From positions 3,848-67,847 of the forward strand of contig DAISGD010000012.1 of assembly GCA_036823295.1 (NCBI GenBank): a DNA stretch of 64,000 nt, written 5' to 3'. Shown piece after piece: positions 53,342-61,289 of the stretch. The translations under genes were made by a program, and so were the position numbers. Source of the stretch: UBA4742 sp002403895 (GTDB taxonomy: Bacteria > Actinomycetota > Acidimicrobiia > Acidimicrobiales > Acidimicrobilacustridaceae). Position 1 is the first letter of the stretch. Each line of letters begins with the position of its first letter. Under the pieces are notes generated by a model. It saw only the letters and a list, made by a program, of their open reading frames with translations, had not been told where the DNA came from and did no database searches.

Positions 53342-54244
53342 ATGCCCGTCAACCGCCATGCCCTCCGAGCGCTCCGGGAGCGATCGGGGTTGTCGGTGTC
53401 CGCACTGGCCGTGCTCGCTGCCGCCAGCCAGCCCCATCTCTCGAACATCGAGCGCGGCCGTCGCCAGGCCTCGCCCGCGCTGATCTGTCGTCTGGCTGAG
53501 GCGTTGAAGGTACCGGTGGTGGCGCTCCTCGCTGAGGCCGAGACCATCCCCGGCCGCGGCGCCCTCACGGCCCGGCCGCCAGCGAGTCCCTCGTCGCCGC
53601 CCGGTGACGAGTCAACCCAGCATTGGAGCGACATGACCCACACCGCACCCTATTCGGACTCGTCCGTCCCACCTCCGGGGAGCCCGCCTGACACAAGCGG
53701 GTCCCGTAGCCATCTGGTCCAGGTACCTGGCCCTCCCTCATCCGGGTCGGGTCTTGCGTCGCGGCGCGCCCGACGGGTTGGTCTCGGGGTTGCGGGGCTG
53801 ATGACCGCCGCCGCCACCTTGGGGGTCGGCCCCGCAGCCCAGGCCGAGACGTACTACACCGGCCAGTGCTCGGTGCTCAGCACCGCACCGGGCGGCACGC
53901 AGCTGTACTACCGCTCGTTCCAGGCCGCCATCGTCGGGAGTATCGAGCAGGGTACGGGCAAGTACATCTGGGACCACTACGACTACAAGTACTGGGTCGA
54001 CCCCAGCCTGTCGTCCGGCGGCTCCAGCGACGAGGTCGTCAGCTTCTCGAGCGGCTACGACAGCGGCCTCCGCACGCCGTGGGCCTCACCTGACAACCAC
54101 GGCAGCATCGGCAGTTGGCTCCACGAGTACAACTGGAAAGGCGCCAAGTCCTACTGGGGCTACACCAAGGTGAAGTTCCACGCCGCCTTCGACGTGCCTT
54201 CGGTGCCTGACCCGCACTGCGACGCCGCGACCGGAACGGTCTGA
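53342..54244 (+). CDS. XRE DNA-binding domain fused to an export signal and unrecognised exported domain
   Basis: A 300-residue protein with an odd layout. Residues about 5-65 form a helix-turn-helix (ALRERSGLSVSALAVLAAASQPHLSNIERGRRQ) typical of XRE proteins. Residues 70-140 are a Pro/Ser linker. A twin-arginine-like segment (SRRARRVGLGVAGLM) and hydrophobic stretch ending GPAAQAE near residue 168 form an export signal or membrane anchor. The last about 130 residues are Tyr/Trp/Gly/Ser-rich with two Cys (TGQCSV ... DPHCDA) and belong to no family I know. An internal ATG at 53633 has GGAGC just upstream, so a second, purely secreted product is possible. The next gene starts 3 bases after its stop. 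Confidence 0.75.
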   Translation: MPVNRHALRALRERSGLSVSALAVLAAASQPHLSNIERGRRQASPALICRLAEALKVPVVALLAEAETIPGRGALTARPPASPSSPPGDESTQHWSDMTHTAPYSDSSVPPPGSPPDTSGSRSHLVQVPGPPSSGSGLASRRARRVGLGVAGLMTAAATLGVGPAAQAETYYTGQCSVLSTAPGGTQLYYRSFQAAIVGSIEQGTGKYIWDHYDYKYWVDPSLSSGGSSDEVVSFSSGYDSGLRTPWASPDNHGSIGSWLHEYNWKGAKSYWGYTKVKFHAAFDVPSVPDPHCDAATGTV

Positions 54245-54247
54245 CCA

Positions 54248-55447
54248 GTGGCTGGGCCGCCCGACGATCGGAGACGCCTCGGCGCTCCCGCCCGCCGCGC
54301 CGGGCGGTCCCGGCCGCTGGTAATGCTCGCCCTGCCCGTGTTGGCGCTGGCCGCCCTCACCCAATGGGACGTCATTTCGCTGCCGCCCGCGGGTCGGGTG
54401 GACGCCGTCGACATCGCCGACGCTCCGGTCTCGTCTCGACTGGCCTTCGGCTCGGTGGGCGCGCAGGGTGCCATCGTGTTCCGGGTCGGCCAACCGGTCC
54501 ACGCCTGGGCCGTCGACGCCGCGGGGCACACCCGGTGGGAGCGCGACTTCGCCGACGGGGAGTACCTCGCCTGCGGACCATGCCCCGCTGCGGTGGTGCG
54601 CCACGCCGACGGCACCGTTTCGGCCATCAGCGCCGCGGGTGACGCCGCCGCCCCACCCTCGGTGCTGGGGCCATTGTTGGTCAGGACCAGCTCGCCGGTG
54701 GGTGTGGTGCTCGCCTCGCTGGCCTCGGCAGGTCGGGTCACGTTCTTCGCCGCCACCAGCACCGGTCTGATCGAGTCGGGCACCTCCGCCGGTGCCCGGC
54801 TCGGTCAACCTCTCGTGGCGGTCACTCCGGCGGTTGACGGTGGCGCCGTGACCATCATGCAGGCCTCCGCCGACGCGCTGGCGCAGGGGGAGTTCCAGCT
54901 CCTGCATGTGAGCCCAATCGGTGAGACCGCCGAGACCGTGGCGCTTGACCCGCCCACTGCCCGACCGCTTCCGTGCCAGGTCACCGACGGCAACACCGTG
55001 GCCTACTTCCTGGCTTGGGGCGGTCCCGGTGCCGATGGAACCACCCGGGTCGTGGTCCATCACACCGACGGTGGTCCGGCGTTTGACGCCACCGTGCGGG
55101 GCGTCTTCGACTCGTGCGCGGTCGGCCCCTCCGGCGTCGTGCTGGCCAACGCCGCCAACGGTGAAGACGGCGACCTCACGAGGACGGTGGTCCGCCTGGT
55201 GTGGCTTGGCCCCACTGGCGCCGTCGATGCTCAAGCCACCGAACGGGTGGCGACAATTACCGCCTCGGTGGCCCTCGACGCCGGGTCCCGGCGAGCGGTG
55301 GTGGCGGGCAGCGGGGAAGCGGCCGTCTTGGTCGATGGAACCAGCCGGTTGCTTCTCCCGCCCGCCAGCGCCGTCGCTTTCGACGACTGTGGCGGCCTGT
55401 GGTCAGCCGACGCCGATGGCCATGTGAACCGACAGGAGCGTCCATGA
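54248..55447 (+). CDS. Secreted or anchored beta-propeller-like protein, unknown function
   Basis: A 399-residue protein with a basic N-terminus and one hydrophobic signal-anchor (PLVMLALPVLALAALTQW, about residues 23-40). The rest is beta-rich with repeating short strands and Gly/Asp turns (VHAWAVDAAGHTRWERDF, AVVRHADGTVSAIS, ADGTTRVVVHHTDGG), suggesting a PQQ/WD-like propeller outside the membrane. Three isolated Cys pairs or singles (ACGPCP, FDSCAV, DDCGG) may be oxidised. GTG start; its stop overlaps the ATPase gene start (ATGA). Function not known. Confidence 0.75.
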   Translation: MAGPPDDRRRLGAPARRAGRSRPLVMLALPVLALAALTQWDVISLPPAGRVDAVDIADAPVSSRLAFGSVGAQGAIVFRVGQPVHAWAVDAAGHTRWERDFADGEYLACGPCPAAVVRHADGTVSAISAAGDAAAPPSVLGPLLVRTSSPVGVVLASLASAGRVTFFAATSTGLIESGTSAGARLGQPLVAVTPAVDGGAVTIMQASADALAQGEFQLLHVSPIGETAETVALDPPTARPLPCQVTDGNTVAYFLAWGGPGADGTTRVVVHHTDGGPAFDATVRGVFDSCAVGPSGVVLANAANGEDGDLTRTVVRLVWLGPTGAVDAQATERVATITASVALDAGSRRAVVAGSGEAAVLVDGTSRLLLPPASAVAFDDCGGLWSADADGHVNRQERP

Positions 55448-56112
55448 CGACCGAAACGACAGCGACGACCGACGAGGTCGACACGACCAGCGAGACGATG
55501 CTGCGCGTCGAGGGCATGCGTATCGCCACCCGTCGGCGGTCGATCGGTCCATTCGACCTGCGCGTGAGCGCTGGTGAGCTCGTCGGCCTCGTCGGACCGA
55601 ACGGGTCGGGCAAGACGACGCTGCTCCGGCTCGCCCTGGGCCTCGATCCGGCCACCACCGGATCGTCTCGGGTCCACGGTCGCCCGGTCGACCCCTGGCA
55701 CCCGCCGCACCGAGTGGGGGCAGTTTTCGAAGCCGATGGCTGGCTGCCGTGGCTGTCAGGGCGCGACAACCTGACCATCTTCGCCGAGGTCCACGGGGTG
55801 GATGGGGTGACCGTCGATGCCAAACTCGACGACGTCGGGCTCACGCCGGCCGCCGACCAGGCCGTTCGTCAGTACTCCCGAGGGATGCGTCAACGCTTGG
55901 CCATCGCCCGAGCGCAACTCCACTCGCCCCCGCTCTTGATCCTCGACGAGCCCACCGTTGCCCTCGACCCCGCCGCCACTGGGTGGCTCGTCGAGGTGCT
56001 CGCCGACCACGTGGAAAGTGGAGGTGCGGCCGTGATCGCCAGTCACGATGACGCGTTCCTCGGCGCACTCGATGCCCGGCGGGTGGCCGTCGAGCACGGT
56101 AGGTGCGGATGA
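55444..56112 (+). CDS. ABC transporter ATPase of the unusual export region
   Basis: A 222-residue ABC ATPase. A Thr-rich N-terminus (about 20 residues) precedes Walker A VGPNGSGKTT, the Q-loop area VGAVFEADGWLPWLSGRDNL, signature YSRGMRQRLAIAR, Walker B LLILDEPTVALD and switch His ASHDDAFL. It belongs to the ABC-2/CcmA-like single-domain class. It overlaps both neighbours by 4 bases (ATGA), which ties it to the propeller-like protein before it and the membrane protein after it. Confidence 0.9.
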   Translation: MTTETTATTDEVDTTSETMLRVEGMRIATRRRSIGPFDLRVSAGELVGLVGPNGSGKTTLLRLALGLDPATTGSSRVHGRPVDPWHPPHRVGAVFEADGWLPWLSGRDNLTIFAEVHGVDGVTVDAKLDDVGLTPAADQAVRQYSRGMRQRLAIARAQLHSPPLLILDEPTVALDPAATGWLVEVLADHVESGGAAVIASHDDAFLGALDARRVAVEHGRCG

Positions 56113-57422
56113 AACCGAGGAGCCTGGTCCACGCCGCCCTGGCCCGTCCCATGACCCGGGCGTTGCTGCTCGTCATGGCGGCGCTGGGGTGCTGGTACGC
56201 CTGGTCGCCAGGGACGTCGTTCGGCCTGGGTGGGGTCCTCGGTGGCTGGCGCCATGCCTCGGTCCATCTGCTCGACGCCGGGCTGGTCCCGGTTGCCCTG
56301 GCTTCGGCGCTGATGGGTTCTACGTTCCGCGAACGTCGGGTGGACGAGGCGGTGCGCATGGCGGGGGTGGCCCGCTCCACGCTCGTGTCGAGCGTGGTGA
56401 CCGCCGGTGCGGTGCTGGGACTCATCGTGCTGGCCGCGTTCGGCGCAGGGTGCGCGATCGGCGGGATGGTGCGAGCGATGGCCAACGGCGGGTCTTGGTG
56501 GGCCGACGCCGGAGCGGTGGGACCACCTGTCCGTGCGCTCGTCGTCGATCTGCGGCTGGCGCTCGCCATCGCCCTGGCCGGAGGGCTGGCGGCGTTGGTC
56601 GGGTGGCTGGCCGGACGTGATGACATCGCCGCGGTGATCGTGGTGGGGTTCACCGCCCCCTACCTCGAGCAAGGCGCCGCACTGGTGGTCCGAGTGCCTG
56701 CTGTCGTCGGCGTGTTGTCCCGGTCGCCGGTGGGCGCGCTGCGCGCCGTCACTCTCGCCAATGGTGGTCTCGCCGCTCCCGGTTTCGAGCGTCCCGCCTC
56801 GGTCGGGCTTTCCGCCCTCGTCCTGGCGGTGTGGATCCTCCTCGGCGTCATGGTGGCCCTGCCCCGCGCCAGAACTCGGTCGACTCGCACCAGAAGTCGC
56901 TCGACGCCACGACGAACGAGCATCGCCACCATGGGCGGCGCTTCGGTCGCCGTCGTGTCATTGGTCGTCATCGTGCTCGTCGCCTCCACGATGACCTTCG
57001 GGGCGCTGGCGTCACCCGCCATCGCCCGGGGCCTGCCCTGGCGGTGGCAGCGCTCCTGGCGGGATGCTCACCGAGCCGGTTGGGCGTCGGACCAGGTCGT
57101 CGATCGGGCGCTCGACGATCTCCGGGCCGGGGGCGACGTCGATGCCGCCCTCGTGAACCGTTCGCAGGCGATCAGCCCCGAGGTGGCCGACGCCGTGCGC
57201 CGGGCGTCGCGCGTCGAACGCCAACCGGTCTCGTCGATGCGCGCCCCCGACCTGGTCGAAGTCCGGCTCGACTTCGACGAACCCATCACGTCCGGGGTCA
57301 CCGCCTTTACCGTCTACGGACTACGCGTGGCGCTCGTGACGGGGCCTGACGGTCACTGGCGGGTGGACGGAGTCGAAGGGCCGGTGGCGGTGCAGGGCCA
57401 CGTCCGGGGGGGTGGCTCGTGA
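56109..57422 (+). CDS. Multi-spanning membrane protein, probable ABC partner 1
   Basis: A 437-residue membrane protein, not recognised by name. About seven helices lie in the first 265 residues, then a basic segment with repeated Arg/Thr/Ser (about 255-275) and a further helix. A soluble C-terminal domain of about 140 residues follows (ASPAIARGLPWRWQRSWRD onward), rich in acidic beta strands and probably outside the cell. It overlaps the ATPase gene and the next membrane gene by 4 bases each. The arrangement fits one half of an ABC exporter; substrate unknown. Confidence 0.8.
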   Translation: MKPRSLVHAALARPMTRALLLVMAALGCWYAWSPGTSFGLGGVLGGWRHASVHLLDAGLVPVALASALMGSTFRERRVDEAVRMAGVARSTLVSSVVTAGAVLGLIVLAAFGAGCAIGGMVRAMANGGSWWADAGAVGPPVRALVVDLRLALAIALAGGLAALVGWLAGRDDIAAVIVVGFTAPYLEQGAALVVRVPAVVGVLSRSPVGALRAVTLANGGLAAPGFERPASVGLSALVLAVWILLGVMVALPRARTRSTRTRSRSTPRRTSIATMGGASVAVVSLVVIVLVASTMTFGALASPAIARGLPWRWQRSWRDAHRAGWASDQVVDRALDDLRAGGDVDAALVNRSQAISPEVADAVRRASRVERQPVSSMRAPDLVEVRLDFDEPITSGVTAFTVYGLRVALVTGPDGHWRVDGVEGPVAVQGHVRGGGS

Positions 57423-58369
57423 CCCGGCTCCTGACCCGTCGATGCGGCCCCGGGACGGTCGCTCCCCGGGGTGACCGCTCTGGCCCCTTCCCCGAGATCT
57501 GGAGCCGAATCCACCCCCTGGAGAGATTCGGCTCCAGATTTGGTTCGTCGTGGCCGGTGGTGCGGCGGGCGCTGCGGCTCCCGAGCCGCCGAGCGCGGCG
57601 GTGGTGGATCGCCGCCGCCGGCGCCTGGGTGGCGGGAGCGTTGGGAGGCGTTGCCCCCGCGGCGTTCGTCGGTGACCCGTCGCCCGGGCTGGCTGCCTCG
57701 GCCGTGCTCGGGCTGGTGACCGTTGCGTTTCTCAGCCCCCTGCTCGTGACGCCCGTGATGGCGACCCTCATCGCCGACGACGATCGGACCCAGCTCGCCT
57801 CGGCCCTGCACACCGCCGGTGTCAACGCGCCGGTGCGCCTGGTGGCGCGGACCGTAACGACCGCGGAGGCGAGCCTGGCGTTGCTGACGGTGGGAGCTCT
57901 CGCCGGGGTGGTGTCCGGCCTCGGCTCAGGCCTCCGGTCGTCCGACGGCTTCGCGTCTGGTCTGCGTAGCGCGCCCGCCCTCTCGGGGGTCGTGGCCGCG
58001 GCAACCGTGCTCGTCGTGGGCTGGGTGCTTGCGGTCTTGGTGGCCACCGCCGCGGTGACGCCCGTGCGTTCGCTGCTCGTGCTCGTCGTGAGCTTCCTCG
58101 TCACCGGCGTGGTGGCGTCGTTCGTCTACTTCGTCCCTGCCCTGCGACCCGTCTTCTGGTGCATGCCGTGGGCGGCCCTGTGGCCCTTCGATGTCGAGTC
58201 GTTCAGCTCGGCCCAGTTCGCCGCCTCGATCCCGGTCGTGGTCCGGCTGGCGTCCGGCGGGGCGTGGCTGGCGATCCTCGCCGGGCTCGCTCTCCGGCGG
58301 CTCGTCGTCGATCCGTACCCGACCGCCACCGAGCCCGGGGCCGGTCGGCGTAGTTCCCGAGACCAGTGA
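57419..58369 (+). CDS. Multi-spanning membrane protein, probable ABC partner 2
   Basis: A 316-residue protein with about six membrane helices from residue 55 on. GTG 57419 overlaps the previous stop (GTGA). The first about 45 codons contain a long palindrome (57497-57539) that is translated as part of WSRIHPLERFGSRF. If the true start is instead GTG 57557 or 57560, the palindrome would be non-coding. Topology resembles the transmembrane part of the preceding membrane protein, as expected for a heterodimeric permease. No named family recognised. Confidence 0.75.
   Translation: MTRLLTRRCGPGTVAPRGDRSGPFPEIWSRIHPLERFGSRFGSSWPVVRRALRLPSRRARRWWIAAAGAWVAGALGGVAPAAFVGDPSPGLAASAVLGLVTVAFLSPLLVTPVMATLIADDDRTQLASALHTAGVNAPVRLVARTVTTAEASLALLTVGALAGVVSGLGSGLRSSDGFASGLRSAPALSGVVAAATVLVVGWVLAVLVATAAVTPVRSLLVLVVSFLVTGVVASFVYFVPALRPVFWCMPWAALWPFDVESFSSAQFAASIPVVVRLASGGAWLAILAGLALRRLVVDPYPTATEPGAGRRSSRDQ
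57497..57539. repeat. Second copy of the TGGAGCCGAAT palindrome, within a reading frame
   Basis: A perfect 15-bp inverted repeat, ATCTGGAGCCGAATC against GATTCGGCTCCAGAT, with a 13-base loop. It shares its 11-12-base core with the palindrome at 17307-17343. Followed by TTTGG. It lies in the 5' part of the membrane protein gene, where a terminator would be unexpected unless that gene starts downstream. Confidence 0.85.
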
Positions 58370-58387
58370 ACCAAGGAGGACAGCCCT

Positions 58388-59026
58388 ATGCCCGCACCAG
58401 AATCCGGCCCTTCGGCGCCACCCGTGCAACGCACAACCGGTCGCTGGGTCACCCTGCGACCCATCCGCCCAGTCGACTACGACGCCATTCGGATGGCCGA
58501 GCTTGACGACACCCTCGGCGTGCGCTGGCGTCACGGCGGGGCCACCCCCGGGCCCGAGCAGTTCGCCCAGACGTTGTGGGCGGGCGTGCTGGTCCAGTAC
58601 CTCGTGGTGGCCAATGATGACCGGCGGCTCGTCGGCCTGGTGTCGGCTTACAACGCGGACCTTCGCTCGGGGACCTGCTCGGTCGGGTTCGCCCGGTTCG
58701 ACCCGGCCGACCGCGGCCCGGGTCTGGTCGAGGGAGTCGTCCTGCTCACCGACCACCTGTTCACCCACTGGCCGTTCCGCAAGCTCTACGGCGAGACCTT
58801 GGGGTTCAACCTGTCCAACCTCGGAGCCGTGCTCGGTCCGTTGCTGGTGGAGGAGGGTCGCCTGCGCGAGCACGCCTTCGTCGGTGGGCGTCATTGGGAT
58901 CTCCACTACCTGGCGTTGTACCGCGACACCTGGGAGCGCTGGCGAGGGCGCCTGATGCCCCCGGAGGGGGAGGCGGCTCCCGCTGACCGGGTGCTCACCG
59001 TGGTGGTTCCTGGGGGTGCCCGATGA
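58388..59026 (+). CDS. GNAT-family N-acetyltransferase
   Basis: A 212-residue acyltransferase of the RimJ/RimL-like GNAT group. VTLRPIRPVDYDAIRMAE is the N-terminal strand and helix; LVVANDDRRLVGLVSAYN and VGFARFDPADRGPGLVEGVVLLTDHLF cover motif A, where the usual R/Q-xx-G-x-G/A acetyl-CoA loop appears as ADRGPG. KLYGETLGFNLSNLGAV is the motif-B-like region. AAGGAGGA at 58373-58380 is a near-perfect ribosome site. Its stop overlaps the ACP-like gene (ATGA), so the two products probably work together, for instance with an acyl-ACP as donor (inference). Confidence 0.85.
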   Translation: MPAPESGPSAPPVQRTTGRWVTLRPIRPVDYDAIRMAELDDTLGVRWRHGGATPGPEQFAQTLWAGVLVQYLVVANDDRRLVGLVSAYNADLRSGTCSVGFARFDPADRGPGLVEGVVLLTDHLFTHWPFRKLYGETLGFNLSNLGAVLGPLLVEEGRLREHAFVGGRHWDLHYLALYRDTWERWRGRLMPPEGEAAPADRVLTVVVPGGAR

Positions 59027-59319
59027 GTGGCTCCGACGGGAACTCAGCGGCCGGACCGCCCGGACCGCCTTGTTTCGCCGACTTCGCGGCTGTGGTCGCT
59101 GCCGGCCTCGAGTTGGCGCCCGACACCCTCCGCCCCGACTCGTTGCTGTGCGGCGAGGTGTGTGCCGACTCGCTCGATTTCTACCGGCTCTACGTCACGC
59201 TCGACCAGTGGTGTCCAGGGTTCGAGTTGCCGTCCGAGCTCGAACTGGAATGCACCACGCTGGCCGACACCCATCACTTCCTGCACCAACGGCTCGGTCA
59301 GGCGCCCGGGCGGTCTTAG
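59023..59319 (+). CDS. Stand-alone acyl/peptidyl-carrier-like protein
   Basis: A 98-residue protein. After an unstructured 18-residue start, the four-helix carrier fold is visible: FADFAAVVAAGLELAPDTLRPDSLL, then CADSLDFYRLYVTLDQW and LADTHHFLHQRL. Ser50 in the DSL motif is the expected phosphopantetheine site. No ketosynthase, adenylation or other carrier-loading domain is adjacent. The start overlaps the GNAT stop; the last bases overlap the end of the convergent thioesterase gene. The carrier may present an acyl or aminoacyl group to the GNAT enzyme. Confidence 0.72.
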   Translation: MSGSDGNSAAGPPGPPCFADFAAVVAAGLELAPDTLRPDSLLCGEVCADSLDFYRLYVTLDQWCPGFELPSELELECTTLADTHHFLHQRLGQAPGRS

Positions 59320-59693
59320 CGGGCCTTGTCCAAGAACCGCTCGACGTCGACCACGACCCGGGTGACCCGACCAACCACCACCAGACCGCGCTCGTCGCGG
59401 GCCGACACCGTGAAGGTGATCCGACGACCCTTGACCTTCTCGACCGTGGCTTCCGCCTGCACGGTGTGCCCGACCGCGGTCGGTGCCAGATGCTCGATCC
59501 GAACCTTTGCCCCCACGGTGGTCTCGTTGGGGCCCAGGCGACCCTCGATGGCGGCGATCGACGCTTCCTCACACCGGGCGACGAGCCTCGGGGTGGCCAG
59601 GACGGGCACAGAGCCCGACCGCATAGCGATTGCCGTGTCGGCCTCGGTGACGACGAACTCGACGGTGGCGCTCAGTCCAATTCTAACGGGCAC
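59316..59693 (-). CDS. FlK-like hot-dog thioesterase
   Basis: A 125-residue hot-dog-fold protein. The segment PVLATPRLVARCEEASIAAI and the segment TTVGAKVRIEHLAPTAVGHTVQAEA match the fluoroacetyl-CoA thioesterase-like family, including the catalytic-region Thr/Glu/His pattern (TP, E, H). It should hydrolyse short acyl-CoA (or acyl-carrier) thioesters. GTG 59693 start; the 3' end overlaps that of the ACP-like gene by 4 bases, tail to tail. Divergent from tldD, with a 101-base interval. Confidence 0.82.
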   Translation of the reverse strand: MPVRIGLSATVEFVVTEADTAIAMRSGSVPVLATPRLVARCEEASIAAIEGRLGPNETTVGAKVRIEHLAPTAVGHTVQAEATVEKVKGRRITFTVSARDERGLVVVGRVTRVVVDVERFLDKAR

Positions 59694-59794
59694 CGGGTTA
59701 CCATAAACATCTCCCTACCCGTCCGGCCAATGCGCCTGGGCGCCCCCGCGCCCAGGTCGGCTTGTGCCAGGCGCCCACTCAGAGAGGCCAACGC

Positions 59795-61186
59795 GTGATC
59801 GAAGAGTCCGTCATCAGCCGGGTGCTCGGCACCGCCCTACGCACGGGTGGCGACTTCGCCGAGGTCTTCGTCGAGGACAAGCGCTCGTCCTCCGCCGTCC
59901 TCGACGACGGCAGGGTCGAGGAACTCACGTCGGGACGTGACCGCGGCGCCGGCATTCGCGTCGTCGTGGGTGACACCACCGGGTTCGCTCACACTGCCGA
60001 TCTCACCGAAGCCGGGTTGTCGGCGGCGGCCGAAGCGGCGGCGGCGGCTGCACGCAGCGGCGGAGGTGGCACCCGCACCATTGTTCTCACCCGTCAGGAC
60101 GCCCCCGTGCCCAACGTGGTGGAGATCCTTCCCGGCGATGTGCCCAAGGCCCGCAAAGTCGAGTTGCTCACCCGGGCCAACGAGACGGCACGGGCCCAAG
60201 GCGGCGCGATCAGCCAGGTGTCGGCCAGCTACGGCGACAGCCGGCGTCGGATCCTGGTGGCCAACAGCGATGGGCTGCTGGCCGGCGACGACCAGGTCAA
60301 GACCTTCTTCGCGGTGTCATGCGTGGCGACGGGCGACACCGGCATGCAGACGGGGCGCGAGAGCGTGGGCCACACGGTCGGCTTCGAGCTGTTCGATCGC
60401 TACGACGTCGAGGATCTCGCCCGCCGCGCCGCCGATCGGGCCCTCACCAAACTCAACGCTCGACCGGCCCCCAGCGGCCAGATGCCGGTGGTCATCGGCT
60501 CCGGCGGCGGTGGGGTGCTGTTCCACGAGGCGTGCGGTCACGGGCTCGAGGCCGACCTCGTGGGCAAGAGCGCGTCGGTGTTCAAGGGCCGGGTGGGCGA
60601 GCTGGTGGCCAGCCCGACGGTGACCATTGTCGACGACGGCACCATGGGCGGCGAGTGGGGCTGCTTCGCCATCGACGACGAGGGCCACGCCGCCCAGCGC
60701 AATGTGCTCATCCAGGACGGCGTGCTCACCGATTACATGTGGGATCTCCTGCGGGCCCGCAAGGAGGGTCGCCAGAGTTCGGGCAACGGCCGGCGCCAGA
60801 GCTACCAGTACCTCCCCATGGTCCGCATGACGAACACCTACTTGCTCAACGGCCCCGATGACCCGGCGGAGATCATTGCCTCCACCGACAAGGGGGTGTA
60901 CGTGAAGCACCTCGGCGGCGGCCAGGTCAACACCGCCACCGGCGACTTCGTATTCGGCATGACGGAGGCCTACCTGATCGAGAACGGTGAGATCACCGAG
61001 CCGCTGCGCGAGGGCAACCTCATCGGCAACGGTCCGGAGGTGCTCACCCGCATCGACGCGTTGGGCAACGACTTCGCCATGGGCCCGCCGGGGACGTGTG
61101 GCAAGGACGGCCAGGGTGTCCCCGTCGGCGACGGCGTCCCCACTCTGCGGGTCTCCAGCCTCACCATCGGTGGAACCGCCGCATAG
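59795..61186 (+). CDS. tldD: TldD family metalloprotease subunit
   Basis: A 463-residue protein of the TldD/PmbA family. The catalytic zinc motif is His244-Glu-x3-His249 in LFHEACGHGLEADL. Other conserved parts are GAGIRVVVGDTTGFAHT, SVFKGRVGELVASPTVTIVDDGT and NTYLLNGPDDPAEII. TldD with TldE forms a protease that removes leader peptides in some RiPP pathways and degrades unfolded or unbound peptides. GTG 59795 has GAGAGG a few bases upstream. It is followed by two TldE paralogues on the same strand. Confidence 0.95.
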   Translation: MIEESVISRVLGTALRTGGDFAEVFVEDKRSSSAVLDDGRVEELTSGRDRGAGIRVVVGDTTGFAHTADLTEAGLSAAAEAAAAAARSGGGGTRTIVLTRQDAPVPNVVEILPGDVPKARKVELLTRANETARAQGGAISQVSASYGDSRRRILVANSDGLLAGDDQVKTFFAVSCVATGDTGMQTGRESVGHTVGFELFDRYDVEDLARRAADRALTKLNARPAPSGQMPVVIGSGGGGVLFHEACGHGLEADLVGKSASVFKGRVGELVASPTVTIVDDGTMGGEWGCFAIDDEGHAAQRNVLIQDGVLTDYMWDLLRARKEGRQSSGNGRRQSYQYLPMVRMTNTYLLNGPDDPAEIIASTDKGVYVKHLGGGQVNTATGDFVFGMTEAYLIENGEITEPLREGNLIGNGPEVLTRIDALGNDFAMGPPGTCGKDGQGVPVGDGVPTLRVSSLTIGGTAA

Positions 61187-61289
61187 ATCTCCCGGCCCGG
61201 CGATAATCCGCCGGGCCGCCTTCGGCATCCGAGTGTCATCGATCGAGCTGCTGCGCCTGGCGGCTACGCAGCCTAGAGAGCGAGCGTGC

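Noticed and set aside
53859..54244. Lactococcin-972-like bacteriocin identity for the exported domain
   Set aside because: The YWGYTKVKFHAAF segment loosely recalls the Tyr/Lys/His region of that family, and an ABC transporter is nearby. But segment order, length and the lack of the typical immunity membrane protein do not match well enough.
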